Of a stretch of 64,000 bases of DNA, positions 10,935 to 18,665 are shown in pieces. Numbering within the stretch: the stretch's first letter is position 1; the number at the start of each line of letters is the position of its first letter. The notes beneath the pieces were generated by a model. The model worked only from the letters and a program-made list of their open reading frames with translations, had not been told where the DNA came from and did not search any database. The stretch lies in contig JBBCGH010000001.1 of the NCBI GenBank assembly GCA_037200445.1, positions 1-64,000 of the forward strand, in the 5' to 3' direction. The stretch is from Alphaproteobacteria bacterium. GTDB taxonomy: Bacteria; Pseudomonadota; Alphaproteobacteria; Rhizobiales; Xanthobacteraceae. A program made the position numbers and the translations under genes.

Positions 10935-12029
10935 GTGGCGCCCGTTGCAAATCTGCCGACGCCGGACTTCACGTTCGATCCGAACGCGCCCGGGGCCTGC
11001 ATCGCGGGCGTCAGACCCTGGCGGAAGACCGCTTATCGGCTCGAGGGCAAGGCGGATTCGGGCCGGTTCGTGGTGCACAACTACGGCCACGGCGGCGCTG
11101 GCATCACGCTGAGCTGGGGCTGCGCTGCGAAAGTGCGCGACATCGTCGCCCTGCACCTCGGCACGCCTGCCGGCAAACCCGTTGCGGTACTCGGCGCGGG
11201 CGTCATGGGCCTCACGGCGGCAACGCTGCTGCGCGAGATCGGCTGCGTCGTGACGATCTATTCCGACCGCAAACCGGTCGAGACCACGTCGCACAAGGCG
11301 GGCGGCCAGTGGGCTGTGTCGGTCGTGGAATTTCAGAGCAAAGAGGCAGAACTCAAGGATATCCTGAAGTTCGCCTACAAGCGGTTCAAGGACAGCATCG
11401 GTCAGGGCTTCGGCGTCTCGGAGCGCTCGAACTACACCGCGACCGAGTCGCACAACCTCGATGTCGTCGAGCAACTCGTCCCCGGCCTGCTTCCGCCCCG
11501 CGCGCTCTTGCCCCGCCTGCCGTTCGAGGGACACACCAAGCCCGGCTTTGAATACAAGACACTGCTGATCGAGCCGCCGATCTTCCTGCCCAAGCTGGAG
11601 GCCGACCTGAATGCAAGCGGCGCCACATTCAAATTCCTGCCGCAGAAATTCGCCAGCAAGGCGGAGATCCTCGCCAAGGTGCCCGACAACACAATCGTCA
11701 ACTGCACCGGCTTCGGCGCGAAGGCGCTGTGGGGCGACAACAATCTGGTTCCGATTCAGGGCCAGCTTGCGATGCTGAAGCCCGGCCAGCCGGGGCTGGA
11801 ATATCTCTATGGCCAGGATGGCTACATGTTTCCGCGCGCGGACGCGGTGGTGATCGGCGGCACGTTCGACGAAGGCGTGAACAGCGAAGTGCCGAACAAG
11901 GCCAAGTGCAACAGCCTGGTCGATCACATCAAGTCGCTCTTCGGCCAAGCGCCGGTCAAGCCGCTGATCGCCTCGCACATCCACCATCCGCAGCACGCCG
12001 AGAAGGTGAATCCGGCGATTCCCGCCTGA
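10935..12029 (+). CDS. D-amino-acid-oxidase-like FAD oxidoreductase with permuted domain order
   Basis: A 364-residue flavoprotein of the DAO family. A Rossmann FAD-binding motif is present (VAVLGAGVMGLTAA) but starts only near residue 83. Before it lie GVRPWRKTAYRLE (about 25-37) and HNYGHGGAGITLSWGCA (48-64). In ordinary D-amino-acid oxidases these two blocks come at the C-terminus and hold the substrate arginine and FAD contacts. The protein then ends soon after IGGTFDEG, where the usual enzyme would continue into those blocks. The order is therefore circularly permuted. A GTG start at 10935 with a ggaga site 7 bases upstream was preferred; 10884 is an alternative. The substrate is unknown and there are no partner genes. 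Confidence 0.8.
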   Translation: MAPVANLPTPDFTFDPNAPGACIAGVRPWRKTAYRLEGKADSGRFVVHNYGHGGAGITLSWGCAAKVRDIVALHLGTPAGKPVAVLGAGVMGLTAATLLREIGCVVTIYSDRKPVETTSHKAGGQWAVSVVEFQSKEAELKDILKFAYKRFKDSIGQGFGVSERSNYTATESHNLDVVEQLVPGLLPPRALLPRLPFEGHTKPGFEYKTLLIEPPIFLPKLEADLNASGATFKFLPQKFASKAEILAKVPDNTIVNCTGFGAKALWGDNNLVPIQGQLAMLKPGQPGLEYLYGQDGYMFPRADAVVIGGTFDEGVNSEVPNKAKCNSLVDHIKSLFGQAPVKPLIASHIHHPQHAEKVNPAIPA

Positions 12030-12048
12030 CACGCGCCGCCCACGCGCC

Positions 12049-15000
12049 TTACGCGACATCTCCCGTATCATCACGGCTCAACGCCGTGCGCAGTTCCGCG
12101 ATCACGCTCTCGTCGAGCGCACTGACGACGTTGGCGAGCTTGGTCGGCGCAGGCTTGAGCGCGACCTCGGCCTTGCGCACCAGTTCGCTATCGAGCGCCC
12201 TGATCAGGTCGCACAGGTTTCCGCGTGCCGGTGCGGGGCTCAGAATGCCGGCGTCGGCAATCGTGTCGACGTTCTCGGCGGCATTCTTCAGCACGCCGTC
12301 CATGATCTCGAAACCGAGCGTCCGGTAGCTCTCGAACTGCGACTCCGAGAAGAACTGGTCCGCCGTCGTTTCATGCGGAAAGGCGGCGTTGGCAGTCGCA
12401 TAGGCGACGACGCCGGCACTCTCGGTGCCGTGATAACCCGGCTTGACGTAGAGGATGGTGCCGTTCCTGGCGCGGGCGCCATAGTCGTCCGCGGCGGATT
12501 TCCATTCGGGCGCGGTTTTATAGTCGATCTCGCCGACCGCGTAATACGCGCCCTTGATCACACTGCCGTCCTTCGCGCGCCCCTTCAGCTCATGCAGCCT
12601 GCCGAAGCGAATCTCCACGCCGAGATCGATCGCGATCTTGCGCACCGCGTTGCCGAGGTCCTCGAACCCGTAGTTTGGATCACATCCGGCATCGCTCACC
12701 ACGATGCAGCGGCATCGCCGCCGGATCATCTCGTAGAGGCCGAGATTCTCGAAATGCCCGCCGTCGGAGAGATAGACGTAGTGGCGGTCATCCGTCGTGA
12801 GCCCGAACATTTCCGCAATGAACGGGAAGATCGCGACCTTCGGCCCGTCCGATTGATAGTAGTGCGGCGCTCCCTTTGGCCCCGGATTGCCCAGCCACCA
12901 CCCGAGCCGCACGTTGAACAGCGCAAGCAGCAACGAGACGATCGGCGACGAGTGATAGCCCATGCTGGGACTGGCGGCCGCGCCGGAGATCGCGAACGCG
13001 GTGCCGAGCGACATGCCGCCGCGCTCCTTGTCGCCATAGTCGTGGCTCGAGCGGTAGCCCAGCTCCGCGGTCCCGCAGTGGAGCGGCGTCGCGGTGAACG
13101 ATTCGGCCTTGCGCTCCTGCCATGCGAGCCGCTTCGAATTGACCACGTTGAGCGCGATGTTGACGACATGGAACGGTTGCCACTCGCCGGGACGCCATAG
13201 CAGCGGCATCCTGATGTTGTCGCTCGAATCGAAGCCCGTGAAAGGGTTCGGCCGCCGCTCCGGATTGGACGCGCCGAGATAGCCGCGGATCAGCCGGTTG
13301 CGATAGAGCGCATGGATCGAGAAGCGGTTGATGTTGACGCGCAGCCACGCGACGGCAGCGACGAAACCCGTGATCAGGAAACCGAGCACCAGCCAGCCCA
13401 CGTCCTCGGAGATCTTCGAGGCGGCGCCTGCGCCGAGCAGCGAGCTGTAGACAAGGCCCACGTCGAACAGCAGGTAATCGATCAGGCAACTGATCGCCAG
13501 CACCAGCATGGTGAGGAAGACGATCGCGCCCGCGGGCAGCGCGAGCCGCATGAAAAGGCCCGACTTGTCCTTCTGCTCGGTCGGAGAGGATTTGCCGCTC
13601 TTGCCGAGCAACGTGCTGAACAGCGCCGACCCCGCGGCCACGACCGTGCTCAGGTATTTTGCCCAATCGCCCTTTTTCAGAAACGCAAGCGCGAGCTCGC
13701 CCGCGATGAGCACCAGGAACATGGTGATGAGCCACATCAGTGCGACGACGGTGAAGTAGCCGGTGGAGCGGCCGAACCACTCGCGGTCGGCGTCCGAATG
13801 GGACTGCCAGTTGGTCAGCCCGACGAAAATCATTTCGGCGGTGAGCTGCGCCCAGATGATCCACGGCACGCCGTAGATCAGCGCGATCAGGAAATATCCG
13901 GTATCCGAGGAAATCGAGGGCTGGTCGCTGCCCCCGGTTGCCGAAGGCCAATTGATGTTGCCGATGACGAACCAGAGATCGTAGTGCGCGAGAATATAGA
14001 CGCCGGTCCCGATCAGGGCGCCATAGACGCCGCCGGCGACGATCCACGCATTGAGGTCGCGCAGCCAATCGAGGCGCGTTCGCCTGGCATTTGGAGGTGC
14101 GTGGTCGTTCCCCGGCGGCCAAGCCCAAAGCCAGGCCGCGGCGTAAATCACCGCTCCCACCGCCAGCGACAGAAGCACCAGTTTTGCCAGCGGCCATGCG
14201 GTGAGCTTGGGACCGCGGATGACGAGGTAGAGCGCGAGCAGCAGGGCCGAAGCCAGCGCCGGCATGAGGCAGCGCTTGACGAAAGCCCGCTCGTTTCCGC
14301 CATCGCCGACCCGCGCATACTCGTTGCGATGCGCATCCTTGCCGCGCGGGGCGCTGCCGCCGCCCTGCTGTTTTTCCGTCTCCGCCCGGGCAAAGGCGCT
14401 GGGGCGGTTGAGCAGGGCGAACCGCAGCGCCACCATCAGCAGGATCACGCCGAACGTGACGAAGCCGACCACGGCGGCGCGGCCGAAATTGACATAGAGA
14501 CCGCCCACGATCCCATAGCTCCCGACCGCGAACGCCTTGATGGCAAGCAGCGCAAGCACCACGGCCGGCAGAATAACCAGCCAGTTGAGGATGAGGTTGC
14601 GCATGTAGAGCGCGACCGCGGTCCAGGTGTCGGCCGAGAACAGCCCGAGCCGCGGCGTCAGGTAATTGCTGTAGGCGCGCAGCCAGGAGGTTTCGCCCGG
14701 CTCCTGGTCCGGGTGATCGCGGCGCCCGATGAGTTTCGGCCAGACCTGCTCGTATCCGGCCCGCGCGATCCAGGCGGACAGCCAGCTGCCGATATAGCCG
14801 CCGCCCGACACGGTGGAGAGATAGTTGAACTGGCGCAGGATCGATTCGCCCGCCGAAGCGCAGGGCTTCTCGCCTTCGTCTTTGCTGCTCGCCTGCCGCG
14901 GATGGGCGGCGAGCGCTTCGATCACGCCGAGCCCGAACGTGGCGCTGCGGATTCCGCCGCCCGAGAGACAGAGCGCGGAGCCGTTCAGCCCATTGAGGCG

Positions 15001-15132
15001 CTGGTAAAGGGCGTCGCCCTTGAGCCCCTTGCCCTGCTCGTCGGTCAGATCGACCCCGAAGATCGCCTGAACTTCCTGGCGCAGCACCTCATCGCTGTTT
15101 AGTTCGCGGTCGAGCGCGCTTGACTCCGGCAT
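12049..15132 (-). CDS. Large membrane protein with a split patatin-like phospholipase domain
   Basis: A 1027-residue protein. The N-terminal patatin motifs are the oxyanion loop SGGGIRSATFGLG (about residue 57) and the nucleophile elbow STVSGGGYIGSW (about 103). The dyad aspartate motif SDGGHFENLG is at about 788. Between them the sequence holds roughly nine to eleven hydrophobic segments, so a membrane region appears to be inserted into the hydrolase domain. The canonical GxSxG is altered to TVSGG but keeps the serine. The likely activity is lipid acyl hydrolysis at the membrane. The ATG at 15132 has a gggagg site; the frame is open to 15273. It is divergent from the DUF1993 gene and monocistronic. 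Confidence 0.8.
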   Translation of the reverse strand: MPESSALDRELNSDEVLRQEVQAIFGVDLTDEQGKGLKGDALYQRLNGLNGSALCLSGGGIRSATFGLGVIEALAAHPRQASSKDEGEKPCASAGESILRQFNYLSTVSGGGYIGSWLSAWIARAGYEQVWPKLIGRRDHPDQEPGETSWLRAYSNYLTPRLGLFSADTWTAVALYMRNLILNWLVILPAVVLALLAIKAFAVGSYGIVGGLYVNFGRAAVVGFVTFGVILLMVALRFALLNRPSAFARAETEKQQGGGSAPRGKDAHRNEYARVGDGGNERAFVKRCLMPALASALLLALYLVIRGPKLTAWPLAKLVLLSLAVGAVIYAAAWLWAWPPGNDHAPPNARRTRLDWLRDLNAWIVAGGVYGALIGTGVYILAHYDLWFVIGNINWPSATGGSDQPSISSDTGYFLIALIYGVPWIIWAQLTAEMIFVGLTNWQSHSDADREWFGRSTGYFTVVALMWLITMFLVLIAGELALAFLKKGDWAKYLSTVVAAGSALFSTLLGKSGKSSPTEQKDKSGLFMRLALPAGAIVFLTMLVLAISCLIDYLLFDVGLVYSSLLGAGAASKISEDVGWLVLGFLITGFVAAVAWLRVNINRFSIHALYRNRLIRGYLGASNPERRPNPFTGFDSSDNIRMPLLWRPGEWQPFHVVNIALNVVNSKRLAWQERKAESFTATPLHCGTAELGYRSSHDYGDKERGGMSLGTAFAISGAAASPSMGYHSSPIVSLLLALFNVRLGWWLGNPGPKGAPHYYQSDGPKVAIFPFIAEMFGLTTDDRHYVYLSDGGHFENLGLYEMIRRRCRCIVVSDAGCDPNYGFEDLGNAVRKIAIDLGVEIRFGRLHELKGRAKDGSVIKGAYYAVGEIDYKTAPEWKSAADDYGARARNGTILYVKPGYHGTESAGVVAYATANAAFPHETTADQFFSESQFESYRTLGFEIMDGVLKNAAENVDTIADAGILSPAPARGNLCDLIRALDSELVRKAEVALKPAPTKLANVVSALDESVIAELRTALSRDDTGDVA

Positions 15133-15297
15133 GGGTGGCCTCCCGAAGCGGGAATTATCGAACCAAAACCGGGCCCGTTCAACCAGAGCGACAGGCTCCG
15201 AATCGGCGCGAGACCCGCGCCAGAAAGGCTCGCCAAATGCGGCCCGATGTGGTGGTCTCCCCGGCCCGGCCATTCATACGTTTGAAGGAAGCCCTCA

Positions 15298-15804
15298 ATG
15301 CCGCTCTCGATGTCCACCGTTGCCACGCAGTCGTTTCTCCAGACCCTGACCGCGCTCGCCAAAATTCTCGACAAGGCCGCAGCGCACTGCGCGGCCAGGA
15401 AGATCGATCAGGCCGTGCTCTTACAGACGCGGCTCACGCCCGACATGTTTCCGCTCGTGAAGCAGGTGCAGCTTGTCTGCGACTTCGCCAAGAACACGAT
15501 GGGGCGCCTCACCGGCGAGCCGCCGAAGTATCCCGACGACGAGAAATCGCTCGACGACCTCAAGTCGCGCATCGCCAAGACCATTGACTACGTGAAGAGC
15601 TTCAAGGATGCCGACATCGACGCAACGGCGCAAAAGGACGTGACCTTCCCGGTCGGCCCGCAGAACACCATGACGCTCAAGGGCGACCAGTATGTGCTCG
15701 CCTTCGCGCTCCCGAACTTCTATTTCCACGCCACTACGGCCTACGACATCCTGCGCCAGTGCGGCGTCGAGATCGGCAAGCGGGATTTTCTCGGGAGGAC
15801 GTGA
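15298..15804 (+). CDS. DUF1993 family protein
   Basis: A 168-residue soluble protein matching the DUF1993 pattern, whose members resemble the DinB four-helix fold. Features are an N-terminal helix with VATQSFLQTLTALAKIL, a central ARLTPDMFPL-like segment (here TRLTPDMFPLVKQV), and the C-terminal motif FALPNFYFHATTAYDILR. The role is unknown. No metal-binding triad is certain, although HATTAYDILR holds the usual histidine. The ATG at 15298 has a gaagga site. It is divergent from the large patatin gene and is followed by a palindromic repeat. Confidence 0.82.
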   Translation: MPLSMSTVATQSFLQTLTALAKILDKAAAHCAARKIDQAVLLQTRLTPDMFPLVKQVQLVCDFAKNTMGRLTGEPPKYPDDEKSLDDLKSRIAKTIDYVKSFKDADIDATAQKDVTFPVGPQNTMTLKGDQYVLAFALPNFYFHATTAYDILRQCGVEIGKRDFLGRT

Positions 15805-15900
15805 GGGGTTACCGTCCTTCTCGTGTCTGGGCGCGCTTCTTCTCAAAACTCGGACGCTGAAACGCGCCGCGAGAGCGGGATCGGCTGACTTGATCCTTGC

Positions 15901-15977
15901 AGGGCGGGCAAAGCGAAGCGTGCCCGCCGCACTGCGGCAAGATGGCGGGCACGTCGCTTCGCTCCTTTGCCCGCCCT
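15901..15977. repeat. Long inverted repeat (agggcgggcaaagcgaagcg type)
   Basis: The left arm at 15901..15928 (agggcgggcaaagcgaagcg followed by tgcccgcc) pairs with 15944..15977 around a loop of about 15 bases, with a few unpaired bases in the right arm. It lies in the 255-base gap before the enoyl-CoA hydratase. A shorter relative, gcgggcaaggc/gcctttgcccgc, is at 60739..60763. Confidence 0.75.
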
Positions 15978-16059
15978 ACGGCTCAGCGGCGCGCCACCCG
16001 TTTGCCTCTCCCTCCCCGCTCCGCTACGCAATCGGACAAATTCACCCGGGACAAGCGCC

Positions 16060-16833
16060 ATGGCTTACGAAACCATCATCGTCGAAACCAAGGGCCGGGT
16101 CGGGATCATCCGCCTCAACCGGCCGCAGGCGCTCAACGCCCTCAATGCGCAGCTCAATACCGACCTCGCCGCCGCGATCGACGCGTTCGAGGCGGACGAC
16201 GCGATCGGCTGCGTGATCCTCACCGGCTCCGAGAAGGCGTTCGCGGCCGGCGCCGACATCAAGGAGATGTCGGGCAAGAGCCACATGGACGTCTACGGCC
16301 AGGACTTCCCCGGAAGCTGGGACCGCGTCGCACGCATGCGCAAGCCGGCAATTGCTGCGGTCTCGGGGTTTGCGCTGGGTGGCGGCTGCGAGCTCGCGAT
16401 GCAATGCGACATCATCATCGCGGCCGACACGGCGAAATTCGGCCAGCCCGAGATCAAGCTCGGTGTCATCCCGGGCATCGGCGGCACGCAGCGCCTGACG
16501 CGCGCCGTCGGCAAGGCGAAGGCGATGGACTTGAATTTGACCGGCCGCATGATGGACGCCGCCGAAGCGGAGCGCTCCGGGCTTGTGGCGCGCGTGGTGC
16601 CGGCCGCGAGCCTGATGGACGAGGCGATGAAATGCGCGGAGACCATCGCCTCCATGTCGCTCGTCGCCGTGATGACCGCGAAGGAGGCGGTGAACCGCGC
16701 CTTCGAGACCACGCTCGCCGAGGGCATCCGCTTCGAGCGGCGCACCTTCCAGGCGCTGTTCGCCACCCACGATCAGAAGGAAGGCATGGCGGCCTTCATC
16801 GAGAAGCGGCCGGCGAAGTTCGAGAACAGGTAA
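16060..16833 (+). CDS. Enoyl-CoA hydratase
   Basis: A 257-residue crotonase-family enzyme that hydrates 2-enoyl-CoA in beta-oxidation. The oxyanion-hole motifs are [11 protein letters not shown] and [13 protein letters not shown]. Both catalytic glutamates are present, one in GGGCELAM and one in [12 protein letters not shown], which separates true hydratases from other crotonases. The N-terminus [20 protein letters not shown] fits the family, so the ATG at 16060 was taken, although the frame is open to 15967. No other fatty-acid-degradation genes are adjacent. The stop codon is followed one base later by a palindromic element. Confidence 0.93.
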   Translation: MAYETIIVETKGRVGIIRLNRPQALNALNAQLNTDLAAAIDAFEADDAIGCVILTGSEKAFAAGADIKEMSGKSHMDVYGQDFPGSWDRVARMRKPAIAAVSGFALGGGCELAMQCDIIIAADTAKFGQPEIKLGVIPGIGGTQRLTRAVGKAKAMDLNLTGRMMDAAEAERSGLVARVVPAASLMDEAMKCAETIASMSLVAVMTAKEAVNRAFETTLAEGIRFERRTFQALFATHDQKEGMAAFIEKRPAKFENR

Positions 16834-17262
16834 CTGTGTCCCGGACGCGATGCATCGCAGATCCGGGGCCGCATACACTCAGGCCGGCACGAAGTGATCT
16901 TCCATCAAATCCCGCCATTCGGGGTTGGATTCGTCAACGAGCGCAAGCTTCCACGCGCGGCGCCATCGCTTCAAACTATGCTCGCGCGCACGCGCCTCGG
17001 TGATCGAGGCATATTCCTCAAAATAGACCAATCGAATGACGCCATGCTCTCGTGTGAAGCCGGGTACCGCCTTCGATCGATGCTGAAACATCCTGCGATG
17101 CAGATCGTTCGTCACGCCGACATACAACACGCCATAGCGGCGGTTTGTCAGGATGTAGACTTAGTAACGACGCATCGAACAAGCCCCACGGCCTGCAATT
17201 TGTACGGTCCCGGGTCTGCACTGCAGCACTGCGTGCCGCAGTGCGCCCGGGACATAAGTTCA
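16834..17262. mobile_element. Composite palindromic element carrying a GIY-YIG gene
   Basis: The left hairpin at 16834..16873 reads tgtgtcccgga, then the perfect palindrome gcgatgcatcgc, then agatccgggg. The right hairpin at 17204..17256 pairs gtcccggg..tgcactgc with gcagtgc..cccgggac. Between them lies only a minus-strand GIY-YIG nuclease gene. Two other loci (19468..19610 and 62546..62678) have the same two hairpins without the gene. The element starts one base after the hydratase stop and ends inside the stop codon of the opposite gene. Calling it mobile is an inference from this loaded/empty comparison. Confidence 0.65.
16879..17175 (-). pseudogene. GIY-YIG nuclease family protein with in-frame stop at codon 5
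   Basis: Reading from the ATG at 17175 gives MRRY, then TAA (17161..17163), then VYILTNRRYGVLYVGVTNDL. In the common small single-domain GIY-YIG proteins (98 codons here), codon 5 would be a tyrosine or similar residue. VYI and YVG are the GIY and YIG halves. The catalytic arginine region (LHRRMFQHR) and the conserved tail (LKRWRRAWKLALVDESNPEW) are intact. A GTG at 17130 could restart translation, but without the GIY strand. The stop can arise from a tyrosine codon by one base change. It sits inside a palindromic element. Confidence 0.75.
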
Positions 17263-18612
17263 TTTCCTCACACAGATCACGCGCACGATCGAGGCCTTCG
17301 CGGCCTCGACGCCGGCCGCAGCGCCACTCGCCGGCGCCACATTCTGCGCATCGAGGAAGTTGCGCACGGTCTCGACCGGGGTGAGCGCGGCGCTGGTGAC
17401 CGGCGTTGGCGCGGCGCCCGCGACCATCGGCACTTTCAGCGACGCGATGCCGGCGAGCCGGCCTTGCGCATCGAGCGCGGCGGCGCCATCGAAGCCGACG
17501 GCTGGCGCAGGATCGAGCGCGAGCGCCTCGGTCACGCGCGCCCTTGCGGCGCTCACCGCGCCACCACCGCCCTGCGCCTGCGGGTCCGCGACGCCGAGCA
17601 GCGTGACGTCGCCTTTCGGGTTCTCACCCGCGAGCGCGATCGCCTTGAGCGGCGCGCCGTAGACGCGCAGCAGCGCCAGCCCCTTGTCCTTGTCTTCCGC
17701 CGCGCGATCCGCGCCGCCGATCCCCGCGACCGTGACGACGTTACACCCGTCGAGCGCCTCGCGGCTCGTCAGGATGTGGCCGGGGCTGACCGCGACGCCG
17801 CTCGCGTATTCGACCTTGCGCCGCGACGGCGGCGCGGTGCCGGTGGGGAACGCCGCGTACGCGCTCGACATCGCGACCACCACCGGCTCCATGATGCCGG
17901 CCATCGCCTGGTCGTAGAGCACCGTGAAGCCGCGCACCTCGTCGCCGCGCAACTGTGCGCGCAGATAGAACTTCTTCAGGTTCTGCAGGCCGGAGATGAC
18001 AAAGAAGTCCGGGCGCAGCACGCTGTACTCGGTCTGCCGCCCGGCCGGCTCCTTCTTCATGCGCTCGAAGATGGGCGCCAGGGCGCCGGCCTGCGCGATG
18101 CGGAAGGTTTCGGCCTGCGCTTCGCCGCGCGAGGACGACCATTTGCTGATGCCGCCGGAGACCTGCGTGTTCGGCATCAGCTTGGCGGGAATCCCGAGCC
18201 GCGCGCCGGTGACGAGGTCTTGCACGATGCGCCAGCCGACCGCCTCCTGCTTCGGCTTGGCGGCGGCGGCAAGGGCCGCGCGCTCCGGCTGGTTGAGCAC
18301 GCCGGTTTCTTTCCCGCCGTTGCGCTTCTGGAACGCCTTGACGGCCGCGATCGCGCGCTCGCCGAAATCGCCGTTGATCAGGCCGTTGTAGTCCCCGGTC
18401 CAGACCAGGTCGTTCTGGATCGCGATGCGTTCGGTCAGCGGAATCGCCGTGTAGGAGGCGGCGGTCGCGTCGAGCGCGGCCTTCTGCTCGGCCTTGGGGG
18501 CTTTCGCCTTCTGCTTGGCGGGCGCTGCCTTCGCGGCGTCCTGCTTGGCGGGCTCCGCGGCCGCGAAGCTTAACGCCACAAAACAGGACAGCAGGGCTCC
18601 GGCGAGCCTCAT
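17260..18612 (-). CDS. Exported peptidoglycan-binding protein with degenerate trypsin-like domain
   Basis: A 450-residue exported protein. The signal peptide (RLAGALLSCFVALSFAAAEP) is followed by a lysine/alanine-rich linker. A peptidoglycan_binding_1-type domain lies at about residues 60-120 (NDLVWTGDYNGLINGDFGER). The C-terminal half resembles a trypsin-like serine protease, but all three catalytic positions are changed. ILTSREAL replaces LTNAHVV (His lost), GLALLRV replaces DLALLRV (Asp lost), and GFDGAAALD replaces GDSGGPLLD (Ser lost). It should bind rather than cleave. The ATG at 18612 has a gagg site; 18624 is an alternative. Its stop codon lies in the end of the neighbouring repeat. 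Divergent from the ThiF/MoeB gene. Confidence 0.75.
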   Translation of the reverse strand: MRLAGALLSCFVALSFAAAEPAKQDAAKAAPAKQKAKAPKAEQKAALDATAASYTAIPLTERIAIQNDLVWTGDYNGLINGDFGERAIAAVKAFQKRNGGKETGVLNQPERAALAAAAKPKQEAVGWRIVQDLVTGARLGIPAKLMPNTQVSGGISKWSSSRGEAQAETFRIAQAGALAPIFERMKKEPAGRQTEYSVLRPDFFVISGLQNLKKFYLRAQLRGDEVRGFTVLYDQAMAGIMEPVVVAMSSAYAAFPTGTAPPSRRKVEYASGVAVSPGHILTSREALDGCNVVTVAGIGGADRAAEDKDKGLALLRVYGAPLKAIALAGENPKGDVTLLGVADPQAQGGGGAVSAARARVTEALALDPAPAVGFDGAAALDAQGRLAGIASLKVPMVAGAAPTPVTSAALTPVETVRNFLDAQNVAPASGAAAGVEAAKASIVRVICVRK

Positions 18613-18665
18613 CGCGCACCTCATGCTATAGGCCAAGCGTAACGGATCGAGACGATGGTGCAACC

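Noticed and set aside
13312-15102. A 596-codon plus-strand frame opposite the patatin gene
   Set aside because: Composition is dominated by Arg, Asp, Gln and His; the opposite strand encodes clear patatin motifs and membrane segments.
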